Made by a program: the position numbers and the translations under genes. A stretch of DNA of 64,000 nt, from positions 22,000-85,999 of the forward strand of contig NZ_VSFA01000022.1 in NCBI RefSeq assembly GCF_008119785.1. The letters are read 5' to 3'. Below the pieces are notes generated by a model. That model saw only the letters and a program-made list of their open reading frames with translations. It was not told the DNA's origin and searched no databases. This stretch comes from Micromonospora sp. MP36 (GTDB lineage: Bacteria > Actinomycetota > Actinomycetes > Mycobacteriales > Micromonosporaceae). This document shows, piece after piece, positions 25,752 to 36,441 of the stretch. How positions within the stretch are numbered: the first letter of the stretch is position 1; each line of letters opens with the position of its first letter.

Positions 25752-25781
25752 CGCCCATGCCGCCTGAGTGCGGCATGGGCG
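25752..25781 (+). terminator. Hairpin after the cstR-like gene
   Basis: A perfect 12-bp stem (CGCCCATGCCGC / GCGGCATGGGCG) with the loop CTGAGT, 13 bases after the regulator stop. There is no U-run, as is common for high-G+C terminators. It should separate regulator transcription from the dioxygenase operon. Confidence 0.7.
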
Positions 25782-25813
25782 GGTAATCGCGCCCATAACC
25801 GGGGCCGAAGTGT

Positions 25814-25847
25814 GCCTTCCACATACCCCGGGGGGTATGTGGAAGGC
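25814..25847. promoter_or_regulatory. 34-base perfect palindrome, CstR-type operator
   Basis: Two 16-base arms, GCCTTCCACATACCCC (25814-25829) and its exact complement (25832-25847), surround a GG centre. The inner CATACCCC/GGGGTATG half-sites match the CsoR/CstR operator type. It lies 20 bases upstream of the dioxygenase start and so likely covers its promoter. The arms are much longer than the usual operator and could also form an RNA hairpin in the leader. Confidence 0.75.
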
Positions 25848-25866
25848 GTGGAAAGGAGAACGGCAC

Positions 25867-27267
25867 ATGGCAGTCGAGACGTCCGTCATCGCGACGTCCT
25901 CGCTCGGCGACCGCAGCTACCTGGCCTCCGACGGACAGGTCGCGATCGTGGTCGACCCGCAACGGGACATCGACCGCGTCCTGTACCTCGCCGGGGCGAA
26001 GGGGGTACGGATCACCCACGTCGTGGAGACGCACATCCACAACGACTACGTCTCGGGCGGGCTCGAACTGGCCCGGTTGACCGGCGCCCGCTACCTGGTG
26101 GCCGCCGACGACGAGGTCGACTTCGACCGGATGTCGGTCGCCGACGGCGACGTGGTGCCCATCTCGGACGCCCTACGCCTCCGGGTGGTGGCCACCCCGG
26201 GTCACACCTTCCACCACCTGTCGTACGTCCTCGACGAGGCCACCGACGGGGGCTGGCAGCCCGCGGGGGTCTTCACCGGTGGTTCACTGCTGTTCGGCAC
26301 GACCGGACGCACCGACCTGCTCGGCCCCGAGCACGCCCACCAGTTGGCCCACCAGCAGCACGCCTCCGCGAAGCGACTGGCCGACCTGCTGCCCGACGGC
26401 GCCCAGGTGTGGCCCACACACGGCTTCGGCAGCTTCTGCTCGGCCGCCCAGGCCGACGCGCCCGACTCGACCATCGGCCGGGAGAAGCAGGCGAACCCGG
26501 TGCTGCGGCTCGCCGCGGATCAGTTCGTGAGCGAGACCCTGGCCGGGCTCGACGCCTACCCGGCGTACTACGCCCACATGGGGGTGGCGAACCTCGCCGG
26601 GCCGGCCCCGGTGGACCTCACCCCGGTGGCCCGGGCCGACGCGGCGCAGCTACGCGAGCGGATCGCCGCCGGCCAGTGGGTGGTGGACCTGCGGCACCGC
26701 ACGGCGTACGCGGCCTCGCACCTGGCCGGCACGGTCAGCCTCGGGCTGGACGGGCCGATGTCGACCTGGCTCGGCTGGCTGATCGACTGGGGCATGCCGG
26801 TCACCCTGCTCGCGGAGACGCCGGAGCAGGTCGCCGCCGCCCAGCGGGAGCTGGTCCGGATCGGCATCGACCGGCCGGCCGCGCAGGCGACCGGCGCGGC
26901 CGAGCAGTGGGCGGCCACGCCCGACCAGCTGCGCGAGCTGCGGAGGGTCGACTTCTCGGCGCTGGCCGCCGCCCGTGCGGGTGACATCCCCGCCGGACTG
27001 CCCGCCCCGGACGTGGTCCTCGACGTGCGGATGACCTACGAGTGGCGCGCCGGCCACGTCGAGGGCGCGGTGCACGTTCCGCTGCCCGACCTGCCCCAGC
27101 GGCTCGCGGACGTACCCGCCGGCGTCCTCTGGGTGCACTGCGGCTCCGGTTATCGGGCCACCGCCGCGGCGTCGCTGCTGGCGAACGCCGGCCGCGAGGT
27201 CGTCGTCATCGACGACAAGTTCGACCGCGCGGCGGCTGCCGGCGTCGCGATGGCCGAGCAGAGCTGA
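25867..27267 (+). CDS. Persulfide dioxygenase (MBL fold) with two rhodanese domains
   Basis: A 466-residue ETHE1/Blh-type enzyme. The metallo-beta-lactamase part (1-240) has THIHNDYVSG, ATPGHTFHH, a TGRTDLL Asp and PTHGFGSFC metal-ligand motifs for a single Fe. The first rhodanese (about 260-350) lacks the active-site Cys (PVTLLAETPEQ). The second (about 370-460) has it in VHCGSGYRAT. The enzyme oxidises glutathione-type or, in actinobacteria, probably mycothiol-type persulfide to sulfite and passes sulfane sulfur. ATG at 25867 has AAGGAG upstream. It is the first gene of the operon under the 34-base palindrome. Confidence 0.9.
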   Translation: MAVETSVIATSSLGDRSYLASDGQVAIVVDPQRDIDRVLYLAGAKGVRITHVVETHIHNDYVSGGLELARLTGARYLVAADDEVDFDRMSVADGDVVPISDALRLRVVATPGHTFHHLSYVLDEATDGGWQPAGVFTGGSLLFGTTGRTDLLGPEHAHQLAHQQHASAKRLADLLPDGAQVWPTHGFGSFCSAAQADAPDSTIGREKQANPVLRLAADQFVSETLAGLDAYPAYYAHMGVANLAGPAPVDLTPVARADAAQLRERIAAGQWVVDLRHRTAYAASHLAGTVSLGLDGPMSTWLGWLIDWGMPVTLLAETPEQVAAAQRELVRIGIDRPAAQATGAAEQWAATPDQLRELRRVDFSALAAARAGDIPAGLPAPDVVLDVRMTYEWRAGHVEGAVHVPLPDLPQRLADVPAGVLWVHCGSGYRATAAASLLANAGREVVVIDDKFDRAAAAGVAMAEQS

Positions 27268-27356
27268 CCCGTGTCCCGTTCCGGCCGGCGCGATCCGCGC
27301 CGGCCGGTGGATCACCCTGCCGTCAAGCATGGCGGTTTATCCCTGAACGAGGAGAA

Positions 27357-27938
27357 ATGAGCGCTTCCGAAACCACTCGCCCGGCCACCCTCGACGCCAC
27401 CAGCCTGCGCGAACTGATCGAGTCGGGACGGTCGCCCCGCCTGCTCGACGTCCGCACCCCGGCCGAGTTCGAGACCCTCCACATCCCCGGCGCCTACAAC
27501 GTCCCGCTGGACCTGCTCAAGGAGCACCGCGCGGAGCTGCGCAACCACCTCGACGAGGACGTCGTCCTGATCTGCCGGTCGGGCGCCCGGGCCAGCCAGG
27601 CCGAGCAGGCGCTCGCCGGAGTGGGCCTGCCGAACCTCAAGGTGCTCAACGGCGGCATGCTCGCCTGGCAGGCGGCGAACGCTCCGGTCAAGCAGGGTAG
27701 GCAGCGCTGGGATCTGGAGCGTCAGGTCCGCCTCGTCGCCGGCTCGATCGTGCTGGCCAGCGTCCTGGGCTCCATCCTCGTGCCCGGCCTGAAGTGGGTC
27801 GCCGGGTTCATCGGCGCCGGCCTCACCTTCGCCGCGGTGACCAACACCTGCGCGATGGGCATGCTGCTGAGCAAGCTGCCGTACAACCGGGGCGCGAGCT
27901 GCGATCTGGACACCATCGTCGGCCAGCTGCGGTCATGA
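27357..27938 (+). CDS. Rhodanese with C-terminal DUF2892 membrane domain
   Basis: A 193-residue YgaP-like protein. The rhodanese domain (1-115) has the active Cys in LICRSGARASQ. The DUF2892 part (120-190) has two membrane helices (LVAGSIVLASVLGSIL; WVAGFIGAGLTFAAV) and the typical NTCAMGMLLSKLPYN end. It probably carries sulfane sulfur at the membrane and hands sulfur species to the exporter encoded next. ATG at 27357 has GAGGAGAA just before it. Confidence 0.9.
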   Translation: MSASETTRPATLDATSLRELIESGRSPRLLDVRTPAEFETLHIPGAYNVPLDLLKEHRAELRNHLDEDVVLICRSGARASQAEQALAGVGLPNLKVLNGGMLAWQAANAPVKQGRQRWDLERQVRLVAGSIVLASVLGSILVPGLKWVAGFIGAGLTFAAVTNTCAMGMLLSKLPYNRGASCDLDTIVGQLRS

Positions 27939-28846
27939 GCGGGGCCGTCGTCCTCACGGTCGGCCTCGCCGTCCTGATCGGCGTCAGCCTCGGCCTGCTC
28001 GGCGGCGGCGGGTCCATCCTCGCCGTGCCGCTGCTGGTCTACGTCGCCGGCCTGCCGGCGAAGGAGGCGATCGCGACGTCTCTGCTCGTGGTGGGTGCCA
28101 CGAGCGCCGTGGCGCTGCTGCCGCACGCCCGGTCGGGACGGGTCCGCTGGCGTACCGGCCTGATCTTCGGCCTCGCCGGCATGACCGGCGCCTACGCCGG
28201 CGGTCGGCTCGCTGAGTTCATCCCGTCGGCGTACCTGCTCACCGGGTTCGCGGTGATGATGCTGGCCACCGCGGTCGCGATGATCCGCGGCCGGCGCGCC
28301 ACCGAGGGGAGGCCCGTGCCGCACGAGCTGCCGGTCTTCCGGGTGATCCTCGACGGCGTGGTGGTCGGACTGGTCACCGGCCTGGTCGGCGCGGGCGGCG
28401 GCTTCCTGGTGGTGCCCGCCCTGGCCCTGCTCGGCGGCCTGCCGATGCCGGCCGCGGTCGGCACCTCGCTCGTGGTCATCGCGATGAAGTCCTTCGCCGG
28501 CCTGGCCGGATACCTCTCCACCGTGCAGATCGACTGGGGCCTGGCCCTCGCTGTCACCGTCGCAGCGATCGTCGGCAGCGTGCTCGGCGGACGGCTCGCC
28601 GGACGCGTTCCGGCCGACCTGCTGCGCCGGGCGTTCGGCTGGTTCGTTGTGGTGATGGGCATCTTCGTGCTCGCCCAGCAACTCCCGCCCGAACTGGGAC
28701 TGGGGTTGGCCGCCGCGGCGGCGTCGGCGGTGGCCGGTACGGTCACCGTCGCGGCGGGGCGACGCCGCCGAAGGAGGAGACACAGTGGACAGCAGCGCCT
28801 GGGACGCCCGCTACGCGAGCAATCCAGATCTGGTGTGGGGCGTTGA
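27935..28846 (+). CDS. TauE/SafE-family sulfite/sulfur exporter
   Basis: A 303-residue permease with about eight helices and the duplicated family motifs LGLLGGGGSILAVPLLVY and TGLVGAGGGFLVVPALALL. In this operon it would remove sulfite made by the persulfide dioxygenase. ATG at 27935 overlaps the rhodanese stop by four bases (ATGA). The C-terminus after residue 270 is a basic tail (GRRRRRRRH) that overlaps the next gene by 62 bases in another frame. That tail looks like read-through past an older stop. Confidence 0.88.
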   Translation: MSGAVVLTVGLAVLIGVSLGLLGGGGSILAVPLLVYVAGLPAKEAIATSLLVVGATSAVALLPHARSGRVRWRTGLIFGLAGMTGAYAGGRLAEFIPSAYLLTGFAVMMLATAVAMIRGRRATEGRPVPHELPVFRVILDGVVVGLVTGLVGAGGGFLVVPALALLGGLPMPAAVGTSLVVIAMKSFAGLAGYLSTVQIDWGLALAVTVAAIVGSVLGGRLAGRVPADLLRRAFGWFVVVMGIFVLAQQLPPELGLGLAAAAASAVAGTVTVAAGRRRRRRRHSGQQRLGRPLREQSRSGVGR

Positions 28847-29393
28847 GCCGAACCGGTTCGTCGTCGAGTCGGTCGACAGGTTGGCCCCCGGCAGCGCGCT
28901 CGACCTGGCGGCCGGTGAGGGCCGCAACGCGAGCTGGCTGGCCGAACGCGGCTGGCGGGTCACCGCGGTGGACTTCTCGGCGGTGGCCGTCGAGCGGGGC
29001 CGCGAGCTGGCCGCCCGCCGGGGCGTACCGGTGGAGTGGCGGGTCGCGGACGTGACCACGTACCGGCCGGTGCCGGGCAGCTACGACCTGGTCCTGATCG
29101 CCTACCTCCACCTGCCCGCCGAGGACCTGGCGCGGGTGCTCGACGCGGCGCGGCAGGCGCTGCGGCCCGGCGGCACCCTGGTCGTCGTCGGGCACGACCG
29201 GGCCAACCTCACCGGCGGCACCGGCGGCCCGCAGGACCCGGCGATCCTGCTCACCCCGGAGGGGGTGGTCGACGGGCTCGCCGGGCTGCGCATCCAGCGG
29301 GCCGAGACCGCCCGCCGTCCGGTGCCCACCGGCGATGGCGGGACCGTCGACGCCCTCGACACGGTCGTCGTCGCGACCCGGCCGGCCGCCTGA
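28785..29393 (+). CDS. Class I SAM-dependent methyltransferase (TehB-like)
   Basis: A 202-residue methyltransferase with WDARYASNPDLVWG at the start, motif I ALDLAAGEGRNASWLA and VTAVDFSAVAVERG. This group methylates small chalcogen or thiol compounds or unknown metabolites. Start is GTG at 28785, with AAGGAGGAG upstream and inside the end of the tauE gene, which implies coupling to the sulfur operon. A role in methylating sulfide or other thiols is plausible from context but not shown by the sequence. Confidence 0.85.
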   Translation: MDSSAWDARYASNPDLVWGVEPNRFVVESVDRLAPGSALDLAAGEGRNASWLAERGWRVTAVDFSAVAVERGRELAARRGVPVEWRVADVTTYRPVPGSYDLVLIAYLHLPAEDLARVLDAARQALRPGGTLVVVGHDRANLTGGTGGPQDPAILLTPEGVVDGLAGLRIQRAETARRPVPTGDGGTVDALDTVVVATRPAA

Positions 29394-29423
29394 TCCGCGG
29401 ACGGCGGGGCGGTGCCCCGCGGC

Positions 29424-30437
29424 TCACGGGCGCAGGATCAGGCGGATCGGGTTGCCCTGCTTCTCCTGGACCCGGCGCACCGCCTCCGGCGCGTCGGCCA
29501 GCGGCAGCACGTCGCTCACTGACGCGGACAGGTCGAGCCGGCCCAGCCCGGTGAGCGTCACCAACTGCCCGACGTGTTCGGCCTCGGATCCGTAGTGGCC
29601 GAGCACCGCCTGCCGGTTGTAGGTGAACCGGCTGTCCGACGGGATGCTGATCGGCTGGTTGGCGATGCCGGTGACCACCAGCCGGCCGTGCCGGCCGAGC
29701 ACGGTCATGGCCTGCTCGCGGACCGCGGGGACGCCGGCGAAGTCGAAGGCGACGTCGAGCCCCCGGGTGCCGACCAGCTCCAACACCGCGTCCTTGAAGC
29801 CGCCGTCCTTCGGGTCGAGGGCCAGGTCCGCGCCGAGGGCGACCGCCCGGTCCCGGGCCGCCGGCAGCGGGTCCACGGCGATCACCGGCGCCGCGCCGAT
29901 CAGCATCAGCAGCTGCACCGCGTGCGTGCCGAGGCCGCCGAGGCCCCACACCGCGACCGCCTCCGCCGGCCGGACCCGCCCGGTGTCGGTCACCGCGGCC
30001 CAAGGCGTGGAGACCGCGTCCGGGATGATGCACGCTTGCTCGAACGGCAGCAGGTCCGGAACGGGGACCAGGGTGTCCTCGCGGGCCAGGACGTACTCGG
30101 CCCAGCCGCCGTCGTAGTCGACGCCACGGGTGAGCACGAGGCCGAACCGGTCCCGCTCCCCCGCCTGGAGCAGCACCCGCTGGCCCGGCTGCCAGCCCCG
30201 CACCCCCTCGCCCAGCGCGTCCACGGTGCCCGCCACCTCGTGACCGAGGGTCACCACGTCGCCGGGCAGGTACAGCGGGGTGAGGGTGCCGTCGATCAGG
30301 TGCACGTCCGACAGGCACACCCCGGCCGCCGCGACCCGGATCCGGACCTCGCCGCGGCCCGGTTCGGGCACCGGCACCGATTCCATCCGCAGCGCCCGCT
30401 CGGTCAGGTGCAGCCGTCCGGCCAGCATCTCCGCCAC
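29424..30437 (-). CDS. Zinc-dependent alcohol dehydrogenase family protein
   Basis: A 337-residue MDR enzyme. Catalytic zinc ligands are visible as Cys in AAGVCLSDVH and the His-Glu pair in LGHEVAG. The structural-zinc cysteine loop (CxxCxxC) is replaced by LQAGERDRFG, so only one zinc is expected. The Rossmann motif is VAVWGLGGLGTHAVQL. It belongs to the group that oxidises secondary or aryl alcohols with NAD(P). It converges with the methyltransferase across about 30 bases. Start is ATG at 30437. Confidence 0.9.
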   Translation of the reverse strand: MAEMLAGRLHLTERALRMESVPVPEPGRGEVRIRVAAAGVCLSDVHLIDGTLTPLYLPGDVVTLGHEVAGTVDALGEGVRGWQPGQRVLLQAGERDRFGLVLTRGVDYDGGWAEYVLAREDTLVPVPDLLPFEQACIIPDAVSTPWAAVTDTGRVRPAEAVAVWGLGGLGTHAVQLLMLIGAAPVIAVDPLPAARDRAVALGADLALDPKDGGFKDAVLELVGTRGLDVAFDFAGVPAVREQAMTVLGRHGRLVVTGIANQPISIPSDSRFTYNRQAVLGHYGSEAEHVGQLVTLTGLGRLDLSASVSDVLPLADAPEAVRRVQEKQGNPIRLILRP

Positions 30438-30708
30438 GCTCGGCTCCTTCCTCCGCCGTCCTCGGCCCCGACGGCTCCAGGTCGCTGCGCGGCGTCAGAC
30501 CGGCCTGCGTCCGGTCCGGAGCGCCGCCTGGCGGCGCGGAGGCCGCGTTGGGCCGCCAGCCGAGCTGGAGTCGCCGTAGGCGTACCCGGGGTGGCGCGGG
30601 CGATGCCACCGCCGGCGGAAAAAGGGGCCCGCGCCCGGCGGACGGCCGGGCCGGGCCCGGACGGGCCGGTAACATCCGCCTCACGGGACCGGCGGAGAGG
30701 ATCACCCG
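30438..30708. other. Intergenic region between divergent genes, no gene seen
   Basis: 271 bases between the alcohol dehydrogenase and the spermidine-synthase-like gene. It is very G+C-rich, with many short self-complementary stretches (for example GCGCCGCCTGGCGGCGC), plus a short AAAAA run at 30630. It should contain both promoters. I found no clear operator or conserved RNA. Confidence 0.4.
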
Positions 30709-31422
30709 GTGGGCGCGCGATTCGAAGAACTGGCCTGGCGGGAGACCCCGATCGGCGAGCTGAGCCTGCGGCGGCGCCGCGAGCCCTCGCTCGACGTCGA
30801 CGTGTACGAGGTGAAGCTCGACGACGAGTACCTGATGTCCAGCCTGTTCCCGGTCGCGGAGATCGAGCTCGCCCGGCTCGGGCTGGCCCCGCTGACCGGG
30901 GACGCCCTGGACGTGGTGGTGGGCGGCCTGGGGCTCGGCTACACGGCGCGGACCGCGCTGGAGGACCCGCGGGTCCGGTCCCTGCTGGTGGTCGAGGCGA
31001 TCGAGGACGTGATCGACTGGCACCGGCAGGACCTGCTGCCGTTCGCCGCCGGGCTGGCCGCCGACCCGCGTACCCGGTTCGTCCGGGCGGACTTCTTCGC
31101 GGCGGTGGCCAGCGGCACCGGCTTCGACCCGGAGTCGCCGGGCCGACGGTTCCACGCGGTGCTGCTCGACGTGGACCACTCGCCGCGTCAGGTGCTGCAC
31201 CCCAGCCACGCCGCCTTCTACACGGTGGACGGGCTGCGCCGGCTCGCCGCGCTGCTGCACCGCGACGGCGTCTTCGCGCTCTGGTCGAACGACCCGCCCG
31301 ACCCGGCGTTCCAGCGGGTGCTGACCGCGGTGTTTCCGACCTCGGTGGCGCACGTCGTCCGTTTCCCCAACCCGCTGCAGCGCCGGGAGGCCGCGAACAC
31401 CGTCTACGTGGCCCGGCACTGA
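30709..31422 (+). CDS. Spermidine-synthase-like protein
   Basis: A 237-residue Rossmann-fold protein of the polyamine-synthase-like group. DVVVGGLGLGYTARTAL is the SAM-site motif, followed by LLVVEAIEDVIDWH and the acidic LLDVDHSPRQVLH in place of the usual substrate loop. In family members without a decarboxylated-SAM pocket the substrate is unknown. Start is GTG at 30709 with GGAGAGG upstream. It converges with copA. Confidence 0.85.
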   Translation: MGARFEELAWRETPIGELSLRRRREPSLDVDVYEVKLDDEYLMSSLFPVAEIELARLGLAPLTGDALDVVVGGLGLGYTARTALEDPRVRSLLVVEAIEDVIDWHRQDLLPFAAGLAADPRTRFVRADFFAAVASGTGFDPESPGRRFHAVLLDVDHSPRQVLHPSHAAFYTVDGLRRLAALLHRDGVFALWSNDPPDPAFQRVLTAVFPTSVAHVVRFPNPLQRREAANTVYVARH

Positions 31423-31490
31423 CCGGCCCGCCCCGGGGCGGATGGCGGGCGGCTCCCGGCCGGGCACGCCGGGAGCCGCGGGGCGGACAA

Positions 31491-34730
<3,240 letters not shown>

Positions 34731-34818
34731 CGCACTGCTCCTCTCGTACCGGGCGTCGCAGGCGCCCTGGCTGGTTGCCGCCCGTCCGGCGGCCGGTGAC
34801 GCCACGCTCCCGGCCGCC

Positions 34819-34881
34819 GCTGTCCGCCCGCTGTCCGCGACCCGTCGGCCCCTCGGGCGTACGCGACAGGGCGCGGACAGC
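34819..34881. promoter_or_regulatory. 11-bp-spaced CTGTCC direct repeats in copA/copZ promoter region
   Basis: GCTGTCCGC occurs at 34819-34827 and again at 34830-34838, an 11-base period. On the far side, GCGACAGGGC and GCGGACAGC (34873-34881) repeat the complement, with ACAG also 11 bases apart. One-turn direct repeats are typical of OmpR-type response regulators. The same arrangement occurs upstream of the HMA/ABC locus at 41333-41383. Confidence 0.55.
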
Positions 34882-34946
34882 GCCGACCGGCACGGTTCGA
34901 GCTGCCGGGCCGCCACGGGGTGGCCCACCGAACGAAGGAGCGAACC

Positions 34947-35144
34947 GTGCCCCAGCTCGTGTTCTCCGTGCCGAAGATCAGCTGTGGCCGCTGCGTCGAG
35001 GCCATCCGGGAGGAGGTCGGCCTGGTCGCCGGCGTCCGGGCCGTGGCCGTCGACCTGGCCACCCGTACCGTCCGGGTCGACGGCGACGCCGACCGGGCCG
35101 CCGTCGTGGCCGCGATCGGCGAGGCCGGCCACCAGGTCGCCTGA
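34947..35144 (+). CDS. copZ: CopZ-like copper chaperone (HMA domain)
   Basis: A 65-residue single heavy-metal-associated domain with the binding motif KISCGRCVEAI near residues 11-21. It would carry Cu(I) to the CopA pump encoded across the divergent promoter. GTG at 34947 was chosen because GAAGGAG lies seven bases upstream and the HMA fold begins at once. The flavoprotein gene follows 20 bases later. Confidence 0.9.
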   Translation: MPQLVFSVPKISCGRCVEAIREEVGLVAGVRAVAVDLATRTVRVDGDADRAAVVAAIGEAGHQVA

Positions 35145-35164
35145 GTGCGGGAGGAGGCGGACCG

Positions 35165-36235
35165 ATGGACCTGGACACCGTGATCGTCGGCGGTGGTCAG
35201 GCCGGGCTGGCGCTCGGCCACCACCTGCGCCGCGCCGGCGTGCCCTTCGCGATCCTCGACGCGCACGCCCGGGTGGGCGACGCCTGGCGGCAGCGCTGGG
35301 ACTCGCTGGCCCTGTTCACCCCGCGCCGGTTCTCCGCCCTGCCGGGCCTGCCGTTCCCCGGCGACCCGGACGGGCACCCCGGCAAGGACGAGGTGGCCGA
35401 CTACCTCGCCGCGTACGCCGCGCACTTCAACCTGCCGGTGCGGCTCGGCTGCCGGGTCACCTCGGTCCGCCCCGGCGCGGCGGGCGGCTTCACCGTCGAC
35501 ACGTCGACCGGGACGCTGCACGCCCAGCGCGTGATGGTCGCCGCCGGGGCGTTCCACAAGCCCCGGGTGCCGGAGGTGGCCGGCCGGCTCCGCGTCACCC
35601 AGCTGCACAGCAGCGCGTACCGCAACCCGACGCAGCTGCCCGGCCCGGTCGTGGCGGTGGTCGGCGGCGGGAACACCGGGGTGCAGATCGCCGCCGAGCT
35701 CGCCGACCACGGCCGGCGGGTGGTGCTGGCCGCCCCGGCGATCGGCCCGGTGCTGCCGCAGCGCTGGCTCGGCCGGGACATCTTCTGGTGGTTCTCCCGG
35801 CTGGGCACCATGCGGCTGAGCGCCGAGAGCCGGCTGGGTGGGCGGATCGCGGCGCAGAACCCGATCATCGGGACCGACGTGGCCGGGCTGCTGCGGCGGG
35901 TCGACCGGGTCGGCCGGGTGGTGGACGCCGAGGGGGACAGCCTGCTGCTGGCCGACGGCGGGCGCCGACGGGTGGACGCAGTGGTCTGGGCGACCGGGTT
36001 CCGCCCGCACTACCCGTGGCTGGCGGTGCCGGTGCTGGACCCGGCCGGCGCGCCGGTGCAGCGGGCGGGCGTGACGGACTGGCCGGGGCTGTACTTCCTC
36101 GGCCTGCCCTGGCAGCGCGCTCGCGGCTCGGCGGTCCTGGGCTGGGTGGGTCGGGACGCCGAGGTGCTGGCCGCCCGGCTGGCCGAGGACCGACGGCTGA
36201 CGACGCCCCGGCCGGCGCCGGCCGTCCCGGCCTGA
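35165..36235 (+). CDS. FAD/NAD(P)-binding flavoprotein monooxygenase-like
   Basis: A 356-residue two-dinucleotide-binding flavoprotein. The FAD motif is VIVGGGQAGLALGHHL (residues 5-20), the NADPH motif is VVAVVGGGNTGVQIAAEL (about 160-177), and WATGFRPHYPWL is the typical ATG-type third motif. It is shorter than classical flavin monooxygenases and belongs to the CzcO-like group often found with metal genes. It follows copZ by 20 bases, so probably shares its transcript. Start is ATG at 35165 with GGGAGGAGG upstream. Confidence 0.88.
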   Translation: MDLDTVIVGGGQAGLALGHHLRRAGVPFAILDAHARVGDAWRQRWDSLALFTPRRFSALPGLPFPGDPDGHPGKDEVADYLAAYAAHFNLPVRLGCRVTSVRPGAAGGFTVDTSTGTLHAQRVMVAAGAFHKPRVPEVAGRLRVTQLHSSAYRNPTQLPGPVVAVVGGGNTGVQIAAELADHGRRVVLAAPAIGPVLPQRWLGRDIFWWFSRLGTMRLSAESRLGGRIAAQNPIIGTDVAGLLRRVDRVGRVVDAEGDSLLLADGGRRRVDAVVWATGFRPHYPWLAVPVLDPAGAPVQRAGVTDWPGLYFLGLPWQRARGSAVLGWVGRDAEVLAARLAEDRRLTTPRPAPAVPA

Positions 36236-36441
36236 GCGGGCCGCCCCGCCCGAGCGGGTCCCGGCGTCCCGGCCCGGCAGGCGGCGCCCCCACCTGCCGC
36301 GGGCACGGCCGGCGGCGGGCAGCTCACCGCCTTTCGGCTGATCGGCCGAGGGCGGGCCGGGACGTACCATGGGCCCGCCCGGGCAGCCACCCGGCGATCG
36401 GGGCGGGCCGCAGGGCCGACGCCGCAGCGGACGGGAGTGTG

